64,000 bases of DNA from Verrucomicrobiota bacterium (GTDB lineage: Bacteria > Chlamydiota > Chlamydiia > Chlamydiales > Rhabdochlamydiaceae), in NCBI GenBank assembly GCA_018240015.1, contig JAFEGJ010000001.1, forward strand, positions 116,250 to 180,249. Direction: 5' to 3'. Under the pieces are notes generated by a model. That model was given only the letters and a program-made list of their open reading frames with translations, was not told the origin of the DNA and searched no databases. Within the stretch, counting starts at the first letter, position 1, and each line of letters begins with the position of its first letter. Made by a program: the position numbers and the translations under genes. Positions 42,941 to 51,809 of the stretch are shown here, in pieces.

Positions 42941-44693
42941 ACGGTCGCATACCTGTGGCGCCCTGTCTGCTTCCGATGTCGGAAAAACCGTCAACTTATC
43001 CGGTTGGGTTCATCGCCGTAGGGACCTTGGACAGCTGATTTTCATCGATCTACGCGACCGCTTTGGTTTGACACAGCTCGTATTCGACCCCGAACGAAAT
43101 AAAGCAACACACGAGATCGCCTCTCGGCTACGCTCTGAGTGGGTCATAACGATTCGTGGAGAGGTTAGACCGCGCGCTCCTGGAATGGCCAACACAAAAC
43201 TGGCCACGGGCGAAATCGAAATCGATGTGACAGAAATCGAAATTCTTTCTGCTGCAAAAACACCGCCTATTTCGGTAGCCGATGACACCACTGATGTTCA
43301 GGAAGAAGCTCGTCTTAAATACCGGTATCTCGATATTCGTCGCGGCCCCATTGCACAAAAACTCGCCGTCCGCCACAGAGCCATGCACACCACACGGAGC
43401 TACTTTGACAAACTCGGGTTTTTAGAAATTACCACGCCCGTCCTCGTCAAATCGACCCCCGGCGGAGCGCGCAACTATCTCGTTCCCTCCCGCATTTACC
43501 CCGGAAATTTCTACGCCCTCCCAGAATCCCCCCAACTCTTTAAACAGCTCCTCATGGTTTCGGGCATGGATAAGTATTTCCAAATCGCTACCTGTTTCCG
43601 CGATGAAGATATGCGCGCCGATCGCCAGCCCGAATTTACCCAAATCGACGTCGAAGTCAGCTTTTGCCATCCCGACGATATCATCTGGATCGTCGAAGGC
43701 TTGTTTGTCAATCTCTTTAGAGAATGCATCGGTAAATTTGTGAAAGCTCCCTTCATCCGCATGACGTATGCCGATTGCATGGAGTACTATGGCACCGATC
43801 GCCCAGATCTCCGATTTGGTATGTCTTTGATCCGCATCGACGATATTGCAAAGCATTCGACATTCAAAGTCTTCCTCGATACGCTCGCTAGTGGAGGATG
43901 CATCAAAGCACTCAATGTTAAGAAAGGCTCCGACATTTCAAGACGCCAAATCGATGCTTACATCGAATTCGTTAAACCGTTTGGCCTGGGCGGCCTTGCC
44001 TGGCTCAAAGTGACAGACGAAGGAACATCGTCTTCCTTTGGAAAATTTTTCACCGAGGATCAACTGAAAGAAATCACCTCCCGCCTAGAAATTGAAAAAG
44101 GCGATCTCGTATTAGTTGCGGCCGGCCCTGAGGCCCGCGTCAATCAAGGTCTGGACCAACTCCGCCGCCATATAGCGCAGGAAAGAAAGATGACTCCTGA
44201 AGGAGAACTCAGTTTCTTGTGGGTCACCGATTTTCCTCTTTTCCGCTACAACGCCGAAGAGGGCCGCATCGAAAGCGAACACCACGCCTTTACGGCTCCG
44301 CATCCCGATGATATCCACCTCCTGGACACCGATCCCTTGAAAGTCCGGGCACTGGCCTACGACATCGTGCTCAACGGATATGAAGTAGGAGGCGGGTCGC
44401 AGCGTATTCACAACAGCGAACTCCAAGAAAAGATTTTCCACATCTTGAAACTATCCCCCGATGAAATAAAGGAAAAATTTGGATTTTTCGTCGAAGCTCT
44501 CCAATATGGTACACCACCTCATCTGGGGATTGCTCTGGGGCTCGATCGCATCATTATGCTCCTGACGGGCACGGATAATATCCGCGACGTCATCGCCTTC
44601 CCCAAAACCGCGAAAGCCACCGATTTAATGACAGGAGCTCCCGCCCCTGTCACCGAACATCAACTGGCCGAACTTCAAATCCGTAGAAAATAA
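42924..44693 (+). CDS. aspS: Aspartyl-tRNA synthetase
   Basis: The product is 589 aa, the full bacterial form. The N-terminal OB anticodon domain is VNLSGWVHRRRDLGQLIFIDLRDRFGLTQLVF. Class II motif 2 is QIATCFRDEDMRADRQPEFTQIDVE. A GAD insertion domain follows (residues about 300-420), and motif 3 is GIALGLDRIIMLLTG. The end contains RDVIAFPKTAKATDLMTGAP, the bacterial AspRS signature. Since Chlamydiae use GatCAB, the enzyme may be non-discriminating (Asp and Asn); this cannot be decided here. A 163-bp palindromic element follows the stop. Confidence 0.97.
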   Translation: MALDYKRSHTCGALSASDVGKTVNLSGWVHRRRDLGQLIFIDLRDRFGLTQLVFDPERNKATHEIASRLRSEWVITIRGEVRPRAPGMANTKLATGEIEIDVTEIEILSAAKTPPISVADDTTDVQEEARLKYRYLDIRRGPIAQKLAVRHRAMHTTRSYFDKLGFLEITTPVLVKSTPGGARNYLVPSRIYPGNFYALPESPQLFKQLLMVSGMDKYFQIATCFRDEDMRADRQPEFTQIDVEVSFCHPDDIIWIVEGLFVNLFRECIGKFVKAPFIRMTYADCMEYYGTDRPDLRFGMSLIRIDDIAKHSTFKVFLDTLASGGCIKALNVKKGSDISRRQIDAYIEFVKPFGLGGLAWLKVTDEGTSSSFGKFFTEDQLKEITSRLEIEKGDLVLVAAGPEARVNQGLDQLRRHIAQERKMTPEGELSFLWVTDFPLFRYNAEEGRIESEHHAFTAPHPDDIHLLDTDPLKVRALAYDIVLNGYEVGGGSQRIHNSELQEKIFHILKLSPDEIKEKFGFFVEALQYGTPPHLGIALGLDRIIMLLTGTDNIRDVIAFPKTAKATDLMTGAPAPVTEHQLAELQIRRK

Positions 44694-44717
44694 TAGGACC
44701 CCTAGGATAAAGTTAGG

Positions 44718-44880
44718 GAGACACTGAATAACTCATTTGCTGGTGTCAATGGGCTTTTTGAGATCTTTTGTATTCCCCTCATCGCCCCTATGCAGCTACG
44801 CATAGGGGCATCTTCGGGGACTCCAAAATCTCTTCAAAAATCCCTATTGCCCCCGAAGCAAAGCAGTTATTCAGTGTCTC
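44718..44880. repeat. 163-bp palindromic element between aspS and mip
   Basis: GAGACACTGAATAACT at 44718 pairs with the reverse complement at the right end (44880 backward). Similarity continues inward with short gaps over most of each arm, ending in a perfect inner stem GCCCCTATGC/GCATAGGGGC (44784-44793 with 44800-44809) around AGCTAC. The design matches the element at 23272-23450: about 160-180 bp, two long imperfect arms, a G/C-rich inner stem. The base sequence is different. No gene is inside it. Confidence 0.75.
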
Positions 44881-44904
44881 CTTAAGAACGAGTAGGAGCG
44901 ATAT

Positions 44905-45681
44905 ATGTTTAAATATTTATTTACCATTCTGGGTGTGACTTCTCTCATAGCTGAAGAAGCCGCCCCCAAAACAGAAGAAACTGCACCCCCTGTCAAAACG
45001 GAGGTAGCGCAAGTCGCAAAAATTTCCGAAGCATTTGGCCATCTCATCGGCAAAAACCTCGAATCGACCGGATACAAATTTGATGTCGCTCAAGTCATTA
45101 AAGGACTTCAAGACGCCGCGGCTGGAAAAGATGCTCCGATGACAGAAAAAGAATGCGTTCAAGCGATCACTGCTGCGCAAGAAGCTGCCTATAAAAATCA
45201 GTCCGAAGAAAACCTCAAAAAAGCCAATGAATTCCTCGAAGGCAACAGCCAAAAAGAAGGGGTTGTCACTGTTGAGCCCGGCAAATTGCAATACAAAATC
45301 GAGCAAACAGGAACAGGCGCTGTTGTCGAAGAGCACTTTTCTCCGCTCATCCGCTACAAAGGTATGTTCGTCGATGGAACCGTCTTTGACTCTTCCAAAG
45401 ACGAAGAACTCATCTCTTTAGACGAAACCATTCCTGGGTTTACAAAAGGCATTATCGGAATGAAAGAAGGGGAAAAACGCACTCTCTTTATTCACCCTGA
45501 ACTCGGATACGGAACCAGTGGCTACCTTCCTCCCAACTCTCTCATTTCGTTTGAAATTGAAGTCGTCAAGGCCAACACCCCACCTGAACAATCAACAGAG
45601 TCCCTTTCATCGCACCCTAAAGAGCTCACCAATCCAGAAATCGCGCTCCCGAGCATCGACTCTCCCCCTGCTGTGCGTTGA
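44905..45681 (+). CDS. mip: Mip-like FKBP-type peptidyl-prolyl isomerase
   Basis: The product is 258 aa. After a hydrophobic start (MFKYLFTILGVTSLIAEE) comes an FKBP_N dimerisation helix region (ISEAFGHLIGKNLESTGYKFDVAQVIKGLQDAAAGK ... EENLKKANEFLEGNSQKEGVV). The FKBP domain (about residues 120-222) has YKGMFVDGTVFDSSK, ISLDETIPGFTKGIIGMKEGEKRTLFIHPELGYG and LPPNSLISFEIEVV. The tail is Pro/Ser/Glu-rich. Mip proteins are surface or periplasmic foldases needed for infectivity. In Chlamydia the homologue is lipid-modified; no clear lipobox is visible here. The stop overlaps trmL as TTGA. Confidence 0.92.
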   Translation: MFKYLFTILGVTSLIAEEAAPKTEETAPPVKTEVAQVAKISEAFGHLIGKNLESTGYKFDVAQVIKGLQDAAAGKDAPMTEKECVQAITAAQEAAYKNQSEENLKKANEFLEGNSQKEGVVTVEPGKLQYKIEQTGTGAVVEEHFSPLIRYKGMFVDGTVFDSSKDEELISLDETIPGFTKGIIGMKEGEKRTLFIHPELGYGTSGYLPPNSLISFEIEVVKANTPPEQSTESLSSHPKELTNPEIALPSIDSPPAVR

Positions 45682-46121
45682 AGATAGTTTTATTCCAACC
45701 CCAGATCCCGCAAAATGCGGGCAATATCGTTCGTACCTGTAGCGTTACAGGTACGGATCTTGTTTTAGTAAAACCCCTCGGATTTAGCACTTCAAGTAGG
45801 CATCTAAAAAGAGCCGGCCTCGATTATTGGGAAGGAGTTAACGTCCTCATCATCGATGACCTGATCGCCTACCTTGAAAATATTGCGGCGCCGTTTTATT
45901 TTTTTTCTAGCAAAGCCACTAAAAGCTACTCAACTGTTGACTATACAAGTGAAGATCATTTAGTTTTCGGCTCAGAGACATCAGGGCTCCCCGCTGTGAT
46001 CCATGAGCGGTGGAAAGATAGATTTTATCGAATACCGATGAAGCCGGGCGCTCGATGTCTTAACCTTGCCACGTCGGCAGGAATCGTGCTATACGAAGCC
46101 AAAAGACAAGTTGGATGGTAA
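45678..46121 (+). CDS. trmL: tRNA (cytidine/uridine-2'-O) methyltransferase TrmL (SpoU family)
   Basis: The product is 147 aa, the single-domain SPOUT size of TrmL. Motifs are LFQPQIPQNAGNIVRTCSVTGTDLVLVKPLGF, DHLVFGSETSGLP, and the knot region YRIPMKPGARCLNLATSAGIVLYEAKRQ. It would 2'-O-methylate the wobble position of tRNA-Leu isoacceptors, two of which are encoded in this window. It starts with TTG, overlapping the mip stop by 4 bp, and itself overlaps the next gene by 7 bp. Confidence 0.92.
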   Translation: MKIVLFQPQIPQNAGNIVRTCSVTGTDLVLVKPLGFSTSSRHLKRAGLDYWEGVNVLIIDDLIAYLENIAAPFYFFSSKATKSYSTVDYTSEDHLVFGSETSGLPAVIHERWKDRFYRIPMKPGARCLNLATSAGIVLYEAKRQVGW

Positions 46122-48286
46122 ACCTCTTTAAATCACTCTTTGGGATGTCACTGACACTGCAGATGGCAGTGGCAACGGCTTTGGGTATTCTCCTGGGAGT
46201 ACTTCTCGGAGATATTTGCTCTGTGTTCACGCCCTGGGGCAGCGCCTACATCTTGATCCTCAAAATCACCACCATTCCTTACTTAATTTGCGCCATCATT
46301 CATGGTGTGGGGAGATTGGTATCGTCATCAGCCAAGCAGATTCTGCAAAAAGGGCTCATCTTCATCGGATGCGCGTGGGCAATCAACATCTTGATGATCT
46401 ACATTACGGTTTTTATGTTTCCCAGATCGCACGGCATCCCTCAAGGAAGCTACAGCGGAAAAACAGCGGAAGGCATCAACTTTGCACAGCTTCTCATCCC
46501 CGAAAACATCTTCTATGCCCTGACAAACAATATCGTGCCAGCCATCGTCGTCTTTGGAATTCTCATCGGAATCGCTCTAATGCACCTCAAAGAAAAAGCG
46601 ATTTTCATGGATCTTTTAGAGACACTGGTCAATGCACTGACCCGCATCACGGGGTGGATCAGCCGCATCACACCCATTGGAACTTTTCTGATCATCGCCT
46701 CGCAAGTCGGCTCGATGAAACTCGTCATCGTTCAGCAGGTAGGGGCCTACTTAGCTCTCTATATTGCTACCACTCTTCTGATTGTATTTTGGGTTTTCCC
46801 GCAGTTTGTCAGCATGCTCACCACGGTCCCTGCCAAACGATGGGTCAAAGACCTCGTACCCATTTTGGTGCTGGCATACACGACCAACGTCGTCTTAGTC
46901 ACTCTTCCGTTCATCATTGAACTCATCAAACGAGAAACCGAGCAATTTTACCAAAAAGATGGACGCATCAAAGACCAAATCCAAGGGATCGTCTCCATCA
47001 TCTTCAATCTTCCTTTAGGATCTCTCTTCATCGCTATCTTCATCTTTTTTATCGCCCTGTTCTACCACTCGCCCCTCCATCTAGCGAGTCAGATACAGCT
47101 TTTCATGACCACTTTCTTAACGAGCCTCGGAGCCGTGGGTCTCGGGTCCTGGATCAATTCTCTGACCTTTTTGCTCGATAGCCTCAATCTTCCTCTCGAC
47201 GCGATCGATCTGTATCTCTCTACACTTCCCTTCACCGCAGGATTCCAGTCAATGGTCTCCGCGATGGAAATCGCCTCCCTTTCCTTCCTCGTTGCTCTGG
47301 CCTGCCACAGTCTTCTTAAGTTCCGTTGGCATCAAATTCTGCGCAAAAGCGTTCTCACCATCGGACCCGTGATTTTCTTTGCCTTTGTCATCAAAATCTT
47401 GCATCCGTTTCCGCCCATTTCGAATCCTCACAAAAACATCTCTGAAATCCCCCTCACGCCGGAAATCGCCGTCCGCATTTATAAACCATCCGACAATCTT
47501 CCCTCTTCCCGATCGGGCGAGGTGTTTGAGCGGATTCTTCGCTCCAAAGTACTGCGCGTGGGCTACAATATCAATGCCCTTCCGTTTTGTTTTGAAAATG
47601 ATTTTTCAGAACTCTCGGGCTACGATGTTTCGTTCGCTTTTGCCCTCGCTCGTGATCTCGGCTGCTCGCTTGAGATGGTCCCCATGTACTTTGGAGATAT
47701 CGCGCAGGATCTCGAAAATGGTCTTTACGATATCGCCATGTCAGGACTGACCATTAACGAAGAGCGTCTAAGAAAAATGAGTTTCACCAACCCTTATCTC
47801 GACGCGCGCATTGTCTTCGTCATGCGAAAAAAACACCGCAAAGAACTGACTTCTATCGAAGCCATTCTCGAGCGACCCAGCGTCCAAGTTGCCGTCCTAA
47901 GAGGCTCGTCTTACGAGACACTAGCTCACACACTCTTCCCCGACAGTCAAATCGTCACCATCGATAACTACGACGACTATGCGAGATATCATCCCAATGC
48001 CGTACTCATCCGCGGCGAGCCCCAAGCGGTTGCCTGGAGCAACCACTATCCGAACTTCACCGTCGTCGTGCCCACTGAACCTCTGGGCAAAGATAGTTTA
48101 GGATATGCCATTAAGCAAAACGACGTCGCCTTTGTCTCTTTTATGAATCAGTGGCTACGCCTGAAAAAACACGAGGAATTTACCCAAAGACAATACGACT
48201 TATGGGTCCTGGGTAAAACGGAAACTGTGCTTGTCGAAGAGCCCAGATGGTCCGTCGTCCGCGATGTTTTCCACTGGGTAGATTAA
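46115..48286 (+). CDS. Sodium:dicarboxylate-type symporter fused to a periplasmic amino acid-binding protein
   Basis: The product is 723 aa. Residues 1-400 are a DAACS/SDF symporter: LQMAVATALGILLGVLLG, ILKITTIPYLICAIIHGV, LIPENIFYALTNNIVPAIVVFGILIGIAL, and ITRITPIGTFLIIASQVG. A further hydrophobic segment near 410-428 (VLTIGPVIFFAFVIKIL) could carry the chain to the periplasm. Residues about 472-715 are an SBP_bac_3 domain: LRVGYNINALPFCFENDFSELSGYDVSFAFALARDLG and GLYDIAMSGLTINEERLRKMSFTNPY. I see no frameshift; the joint is in continuous frame. A tethered receptor on a secondary transporter is unusual. Substrates are probably amino or dicarboxylic acids. Confidence 0.88.
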   Translation: MVNLFKSLFGMSLTLQMAVATALGILLGVLLGDICSVFTPWGSAYILILKITTIPYLICAIIHGVGRLVSSSAKQILQKGLIFIGCAWAINILMIYITVFMFPRSHGIPQGSYSGKTAEGINFAQLLIPENIFYALTNNIVPAIVVFGILIGIALMHLKEKAIFMDLLETLVNALTRITGWISRITPIGTFLIIASQVGSMKLVIVQQVGAYLALYIATTLLIVFWVFPQFVSMLTTVPAKRWVKDLVPILVLAYTTNVVLVTLPFIIELIKRETEQFYQKDGRIKDQIQGIVSIIFNLPLGSLFIAIFIFFIALFYHSPLHLASQIQLFMTTFLTSLGAVGLGSWINSLTFLLDSLNLPLDAIDLYLSTLPFTAGFQSMVSAMEIASLSFLVALACHSLLKFRWHQILRKSVLTIGPVIFFAFVIKILHPFPPISNPHKNISEIPLTPEIAVRIYKPSDNLPSSRSGEVFERILRSKVLRVGYNINALPFCFENDFSELSGYDVSFAFALARDLGCSLEMVPMYFGDIAQDLENGLYDIAMSGLTINEERLRKMSFTNPYLDARIVFVMRKKHRKELTSIEAILERPSVQVAVLRGSSYETLAHTLFPDSQIVTIDNYDDYARYHPNAVLIRGEPQAVAWSNHYPNFTVVVPTEPLGKDSLGYAIKQNDVAFVSFMNQWLRLKKHEEFTQRQYDLWVLGKTETVLVEEPRWSVVRDVFHWVD

Positions 48287-48600
48287 ACCCGTGTTTTAGC
48301 AGCAGAATGGATGAATTCTTTGAGAGCTGCTGCATCGCGAAGGCCTACTACTCGCCCCATTTCTTTTCCATTCTTGAACAAAATGAGCGTAGGAATAGAA
48401 GTGACCTGGTAGGAGGAGGCAATGCGCTGAGCATGATCGACGTCGATCTTTCCAATCGTCACATCTTTCATTTCTTGCGAGAGTTGCTCCAAAATAGGAG
48501 TCATCATACGGCAAGGACCACACCAGTCGGCGTAAAAATCGACTAGAGTTGTGCCTTGGCCGATATCGTTATCAAATGTATCTTCAGTGAACTTTTTCAA
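48283..48600 (-). CDS. trxA: Thioredoxin
   Basis: The product is 105 aa, standard length. The active site is VDFYADWCGPCRMMTPILEQL, with WCGPC at about residue 29. The cis-Pro loop is YQVTSIPTLILFKNGKE, and the end is VGLRDAAALKEFIHSA. It is a cytoplasmic disulfide reductant, important in chlamydial development where outer-envelope proteins are cross-linked. The 3' end overlaps the convergent symporter fusion by 4 bp. Confidence 0.97.
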   Translation of the reverse strand: MKKFTEDTFDNDIGQGTTLVDFYADWCGPCRMMTPILEQLSQEMKDVTIGKIDVDHAQRIASSYQVTSIPTLILFKNGKEMGRVVGLRDAAALKEFIHSAAKTRV

Positions 48601-48666
48601 AATTTTCCTCCCGGCTTAAGTTCCTTTATCCTAGCAGATTGTTTTCCGAAAAACAAGGCACCGAGC

Positions 48667-48672
48667 TATAAT
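48667..48672 (+). promoter_or_regulatory. -10 box for tRNA-Leu(CAG)
   Basis: A consensus TATAAT ends 9 bp before the tRNA 5' end, the expected distance to transcription start. I find no good -35 box at 16-18 bp. Confidence 0.5.
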
Positions 48673-48681
48673 GACTTTCCT

Positions 48682-48765
48682 GCGGCCATGGCGGAATTGG
48701 CAGACGCGCTAGATTCAGGTTCTAGTCGAGGCAACTCGGTGGATGTTCAAGTCATCTTGGCCGCA
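48682..48765 (+). tRNA. tRNA-Leu (anticodon CAG)
   Basis: This is an 84-nt class II tRNA. The acceptor stem is GCGGCCA/TGGCCGC. The anticodon stem-loop CTAGA-TTCAGGT-TCTAG gives CAG. The variable arm is CGAGGCAACTCG, and the T-arm TTCAAGT loop is present. CCA is not encoded. It ends 5 bp before the convergent cmk-plsC gene. Confidence 0.95.
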
Positions 48766-48770
48766 TCTCT

Positions 48771-50108
48771 TCATGGAGGAATCCCTCGAGCACCAGCTTT
48801 TAACCATGCTTTCAGCGCCTCTAAAGCATCCGTAAGCGCCTCAGCTACAGCTTCTTTGGCTTTTTTGCTCTCAAGATGTTCGAATGATTCCCACCGAATA
48901 GGCGATCCAAAGACGCAGGTCGTTTTTCCCCATAATTTAGGCAGCTTTCTACGCTTGCCCCACACACGAGATGACCCATGTATATAGACGGGGACAACAG
49001 CTGCTTTAGTCCGCTCTAAGATAAGACCGATACCCGGTTTAATAGGCTGCAGCTCTCCATCAACAGAGCGTGTCCCTTCAGGAAAAAGGATCACTTTTTT
49101 TCCTTCTTTCAAAAGACCAAAAATAGTTTTTAAGACGCCGATGTCAGATGCGCCTCCGCTCACGGGATGGGCATTGAGCGCCGAGATAAATTTTCCAAAG
49201 ATTTTATTTTTAAAGAGCGTCCCCCGCGCTAGAAAATGGACTTCTTCCGGCCAGGAAATCGAAACGAGGGGTGGGTCGAGAAAAGAAGCATGGTTGGCCG
49301 CTAAGATCGCTCCCCTCGGATAATAGTGCTCAAGCCCATAAATTTTGTGGCGATAAAAAATCTTACAAAAGGACCAAGCTAAAAAAATAATTATCCGGTA
49401 CAGAAATTTAACGTGGAGCCGGGTCCATGGAGGGCGGCTACTTTTTTTGGCGATGTATTCGAGGATACGATCTGTCACCTCTTTAATGGTCAGATCAGAG
49501 GTGTCGATCACATAACTATCCAAGGGTTGGCGCAAAGGAGAAAGCGTCCGCTTAGAATCGTATTCATCTCTTTGTTGTAATTGTTTCAGAAGGGCTTCGC
49601 GACTGAGACCTTCGGCTTCATGGGGTCTCTTTTGGAGCATTTCGTCGAGGCGTCTTTGCGCCCGCACATCGGGCCGGGCTGTGAGAAAAATTTTATATTC
49701 GGCATGGGGAAAAACCGTCGTTCCCATATCGCGGCCTTCAAACACTCCGCCTTTTTTCGTGACGAACTTGCGCTGAATTTTCAAAATGGCTTCGCGAACA
49801 ATGGGAAGCGCCGAAACAGGCGAGACAAACTGGTTGACAGCTTGTGAACGAATCTCTTTTGTAACATCGATTCCACTCGCAAAATAGTGGACTTCATCTC
49901 TGCGCAGTTTGATTTCAAAGGTAAAAGACTTGAGAAGTTCGGAAATTTGTTTGAGATCCGAAAGTGCGATCTTATGCTGCAAAAGGAGATAGGTAACAGA
50001 GCGATACATTGCCCCCGTATCAAAATAAGGAAGATGCAAGGCCTTGGCGACATTCTTTGCGAGAGTCGTCTTGCCAGTTCCAGCAGGTCCGTCGATAGTT
50101 ACAATCAT
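48771..50108 (-). CDS. cmk-plsC: Cytidylate kinase fused to 1-acyl-glycerol-3-phosphate acyltransferase
   Basis: The product is 445 aa in one uninterrupted frame. Residues 1-222 are CMP kinase: P-loop IDGPAGTGKTTLAKNVA, YFDTGAMYRSVTYLL, GRDMGTTVFPHAEYKIFLTA and RDEYDSKRTLSPLRQ. After a short linker (AKKSSRPPWT) residues about 228-445 are PlsC-like: a hydrophobic helix (VKFLYRIIIFLAWSF), the HX4D motif ANHASFLDPPL, FPEGTRSVDGEL and PVYIHGS. Chlamydia has cmk and plsC as separate neighbours, so this looks like a fusion of adjacent genes. It is followed downstream by tRNA-Leu(CAG) on the other strand, and it overlaps cdsA by 4 bp. Confidence 0.93.
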   Translation of the reverse strand: MIVTIDGPAGTGKTTLAKNVAKALHLPYFDTGAMYRSVTYLLLQHKIALSDLKQISELLKSFTFEIKLRRDEVHYFASGIDVTKEIRSQAVNQFVSPVSALPIVREAILKIQRKFVTKKGGVFEGRDMGTTVFPHAEYKIFLTARPDVRAQRRLDEMLQKRPHEAEGLSREALLKQLQQRDEYDSKRTLSPLRQPLDSYVIDTSDLTIKEVTDRILEYIAKKSSRPPWTRLHVKFLYRIIIFLAWSFCKIFYRHKIYGLEHYYPRGAILAANHASFLDPPLVSISWPEEVHFLARGTLFKNKIFGKFISALNAHPVSGGASDIGVLKTIFGLLKEGKKVILFPEGTRSVDGELQPIKPGIGLILERTKAAVVPVYIHGSSRVWGKRRKLPKLWGKTTCVFGSPIRWESFEHLESKKAKEAVAEALTDALEALKAWLKAGARGIPP

Positions 50109-50974
50109 GGCCTTATAAAGAAATATACCACAGGAGAAGTAAAGAGCAGCGAATCAACCATGTCGAGAATTCCCCCGACGCCGGGAATAGAATTACTATC
50201 CTTGACTACAGCATCGCGCTTGAGAAGAGATTCGGCCAGATCGCCAATTTGGGCGAGTACGCCGATCACCATACCAATCCAAATCGCGTGGATAAGTCCG
50301 AGATGGAAAGAAGACATGGAAAACGCCTGACTCAAAAGAGAATAGATGACACTCAGCAAGACAGCTGAAACAAATCCGCCGATAGCGCCCTCGACTGTTT
50401 TTTTGGGGCTGAGTTGCCGCGCCAGGGGCCGGCTTCCCCACAATTTCCCTGCGAAATATCCTCCAATGTCCGTTACTTTTGTCACTGTGATGAGATAAAA
50501 AAGCCACCAACGTCCGTCTTGCAAAGCATATTGAGAAGAAAAAGGATAAAGGATGGCCATCATGAAGCTAAAGGGAAGAGCAATATAACAGACGCCAAAA
50601 AATTCAACGGCGATATTGAGAAGTGCATTACTCGTCTCCTTAAAATGAGCGATAAAGAAAGAGATGAATCCCAGAATAATAATGAGCAGTGCGAGCTTAG
50701 AAAACTCGGGATACGCTGAAGAAATATAGAAAGCGATCACTTCAAAAACCGCCACAGCAATCATCAGTTTGGAAGCGGGCTGCAGTCCTTTAGATTTTGC
50801 CATCTGCGCATATTCCCAAATGGCCACTCCTGTGATCGTCGCTATCGTGAGCACGAGCAAAATATTAACGATCGGGTGGTAAGAAAAAAAGATCAACAGA
50901 GCCACGATGATGATCGCAGTGCCAGATAGTAAAAGACGCTGGGATAGATCATTCATCTTACGAAGATTTAACAT
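50105..50974 (-). CDS. cdsA: Phosphatidate cytidylyltransferase
   Basis: The product is 289 aa with about eight membrane helices. The signature is SPKKTVEGAIGGFVSAVLLSVI followed by GDLAESLLKRDAVVKDSNSIPGVGGILDMVDSLLFTSPVVYFFI. The usual PGHGG...DR is PGVGG...DM here, with the catalytic acidic residues kept. It makes CDP-diacylglycerol from the phosphatidate produced by PlsC and from CTP, which Cmk helps supply, so the three activities encoded here form one pathway. The start at 50974 has GGAG 9 nt upstream and overlaps uppS by 7 bp. Confidence 0.94.
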   Translation of the reverse strand: MLNLRKMNDLSQRLLLSGTAIIIVALLIFFSYHPIVNILLVLTIATITGVAIWEYAQMAKSKGLQPASKLMIAVAVFEVIAFYISSAYPEFSKLALLIIILGFISFFIAHFKETSNALLNIAVEFFGVCYIALPFSFMMAILYPFSSQYALQDGRWWLFYLITVTKVTDIGGYFAGKLWGSRPLARQLSPKKTVEGAIGGFVSAVLLSVIYSLLSQAFSMSSFHLGLIHAIWIGMVIGVLAQIGDLAESLLKRDAVVKDSNSIPGVGGILDMVDSLLFTSPVVYFFIRP

Positions 50975-51696
50975 CCTGCTCTCCTTTCTCGACGTTGATA
51001 ATCGAGCAGCGCTTGTACGAGATGATTTTCATTAAAGTCCGGCCACAGTACATCGGTAATGTGGATCTCTGAATAGGAGATCTGCCATAGCAAAAAATTA
51101 CTCAGACGAAGTTCTCCGCTGGTGCGAATGAGAAGCTCGGGATCTTGCCACTCAGCGGTATCGAGATACTCCGAAAGGATTTTCTCAGAGATAGCTTCTT
51201 TATCCAACTTTCCTTCTAAACAATCGGTAACAACCGATGAAACAGCGCGGCGAATATCATCGCGCGCTCCGTAGTTGATAGCGAGAACAAGATTGATACG
51301 GCTGCCATGAGCTGTCGCGGCTTTTGTTTCCTCTAAAATACTGAGCACATCCGAAGGGAGTTTTTGCAAATCACCAATCGCATCGAGACGCACACCTTCT
51401 CGCACCATACGCTCGCACTGTCCAGATAAGTACATTTTGAAGAGTTGCATGATGCCTTCGACTTCCTCTTCACTTCTGTTCCAATTTTCTGTGGAAAAAG
51501 CATAGACAGTTAAGACTTCGATGCCAAGATCAGAAGCAGCATCGACGATATCCATGAGAGCCTCAGCCCCTTTCCAGTGACCGATCGTAGTTGAAACGCC
51601 GTGCTTTTGAGCCCAACGCCGATTCCCATCCATGATGATCGCCACATGTTTAGGAACGCGTTTTAACCCAACTTCTTCAGGTGCTGTCGAGTGCAT
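50968..51696 (-). CDS. uppS: Isoprenyl (undecaprenyl) diphosphate synthase
   Basis: The product is 242 aa from the ATG at 51696; an in-frame TTG at 51720 is a less likely start. Motifs are VAIIMDGNRRWAQKHG with the catalytic Asp, VLTVYAFSTENWNRSEEEVEGIMQLF, NLVLAINYGARDDIRRAV, and ELLIRTSGELRLSNFLLWQISYSEIHITDVLWPDF. It makes the C55 lipid carrier for peptidoglycan and other surface sugars. It is upstream of cdsA with an overlap, as in most bacteria. Confidence 0.96.
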   Translation of the reverse strand: MHSTAPEEVGLKRVPKHVAIIMDGNRRWAQKHGVSTTIGHWKGAEALMDIVDAASDLGIEVLTVYAFSTENWNRSEEEVEGIMQLFKMYLSGQCERMVREGVRLDAIGDLQKLPSDVLSILEETKAATAHGSRINLVLAINYGARDDIRRAVSSVVTDCLEGKLDKEAISEKILSEYLDTAEWQDPELLIRTSGELRLSNFLLWQISYSEIHITDVLWPDFNENHLVQALLDYQRRERRAGC

Positions 51697-51809
51697 GAAC
51701 CTCTCTTCAAAAAGAGTCAACCATATCTCAAGTATTCTTTTTTGGGTACCAAAAGATTGCCTTAAATTCTGTTCATCAGAGAAGATGAATCTTTATTAAA
51801 GGAGATTCA

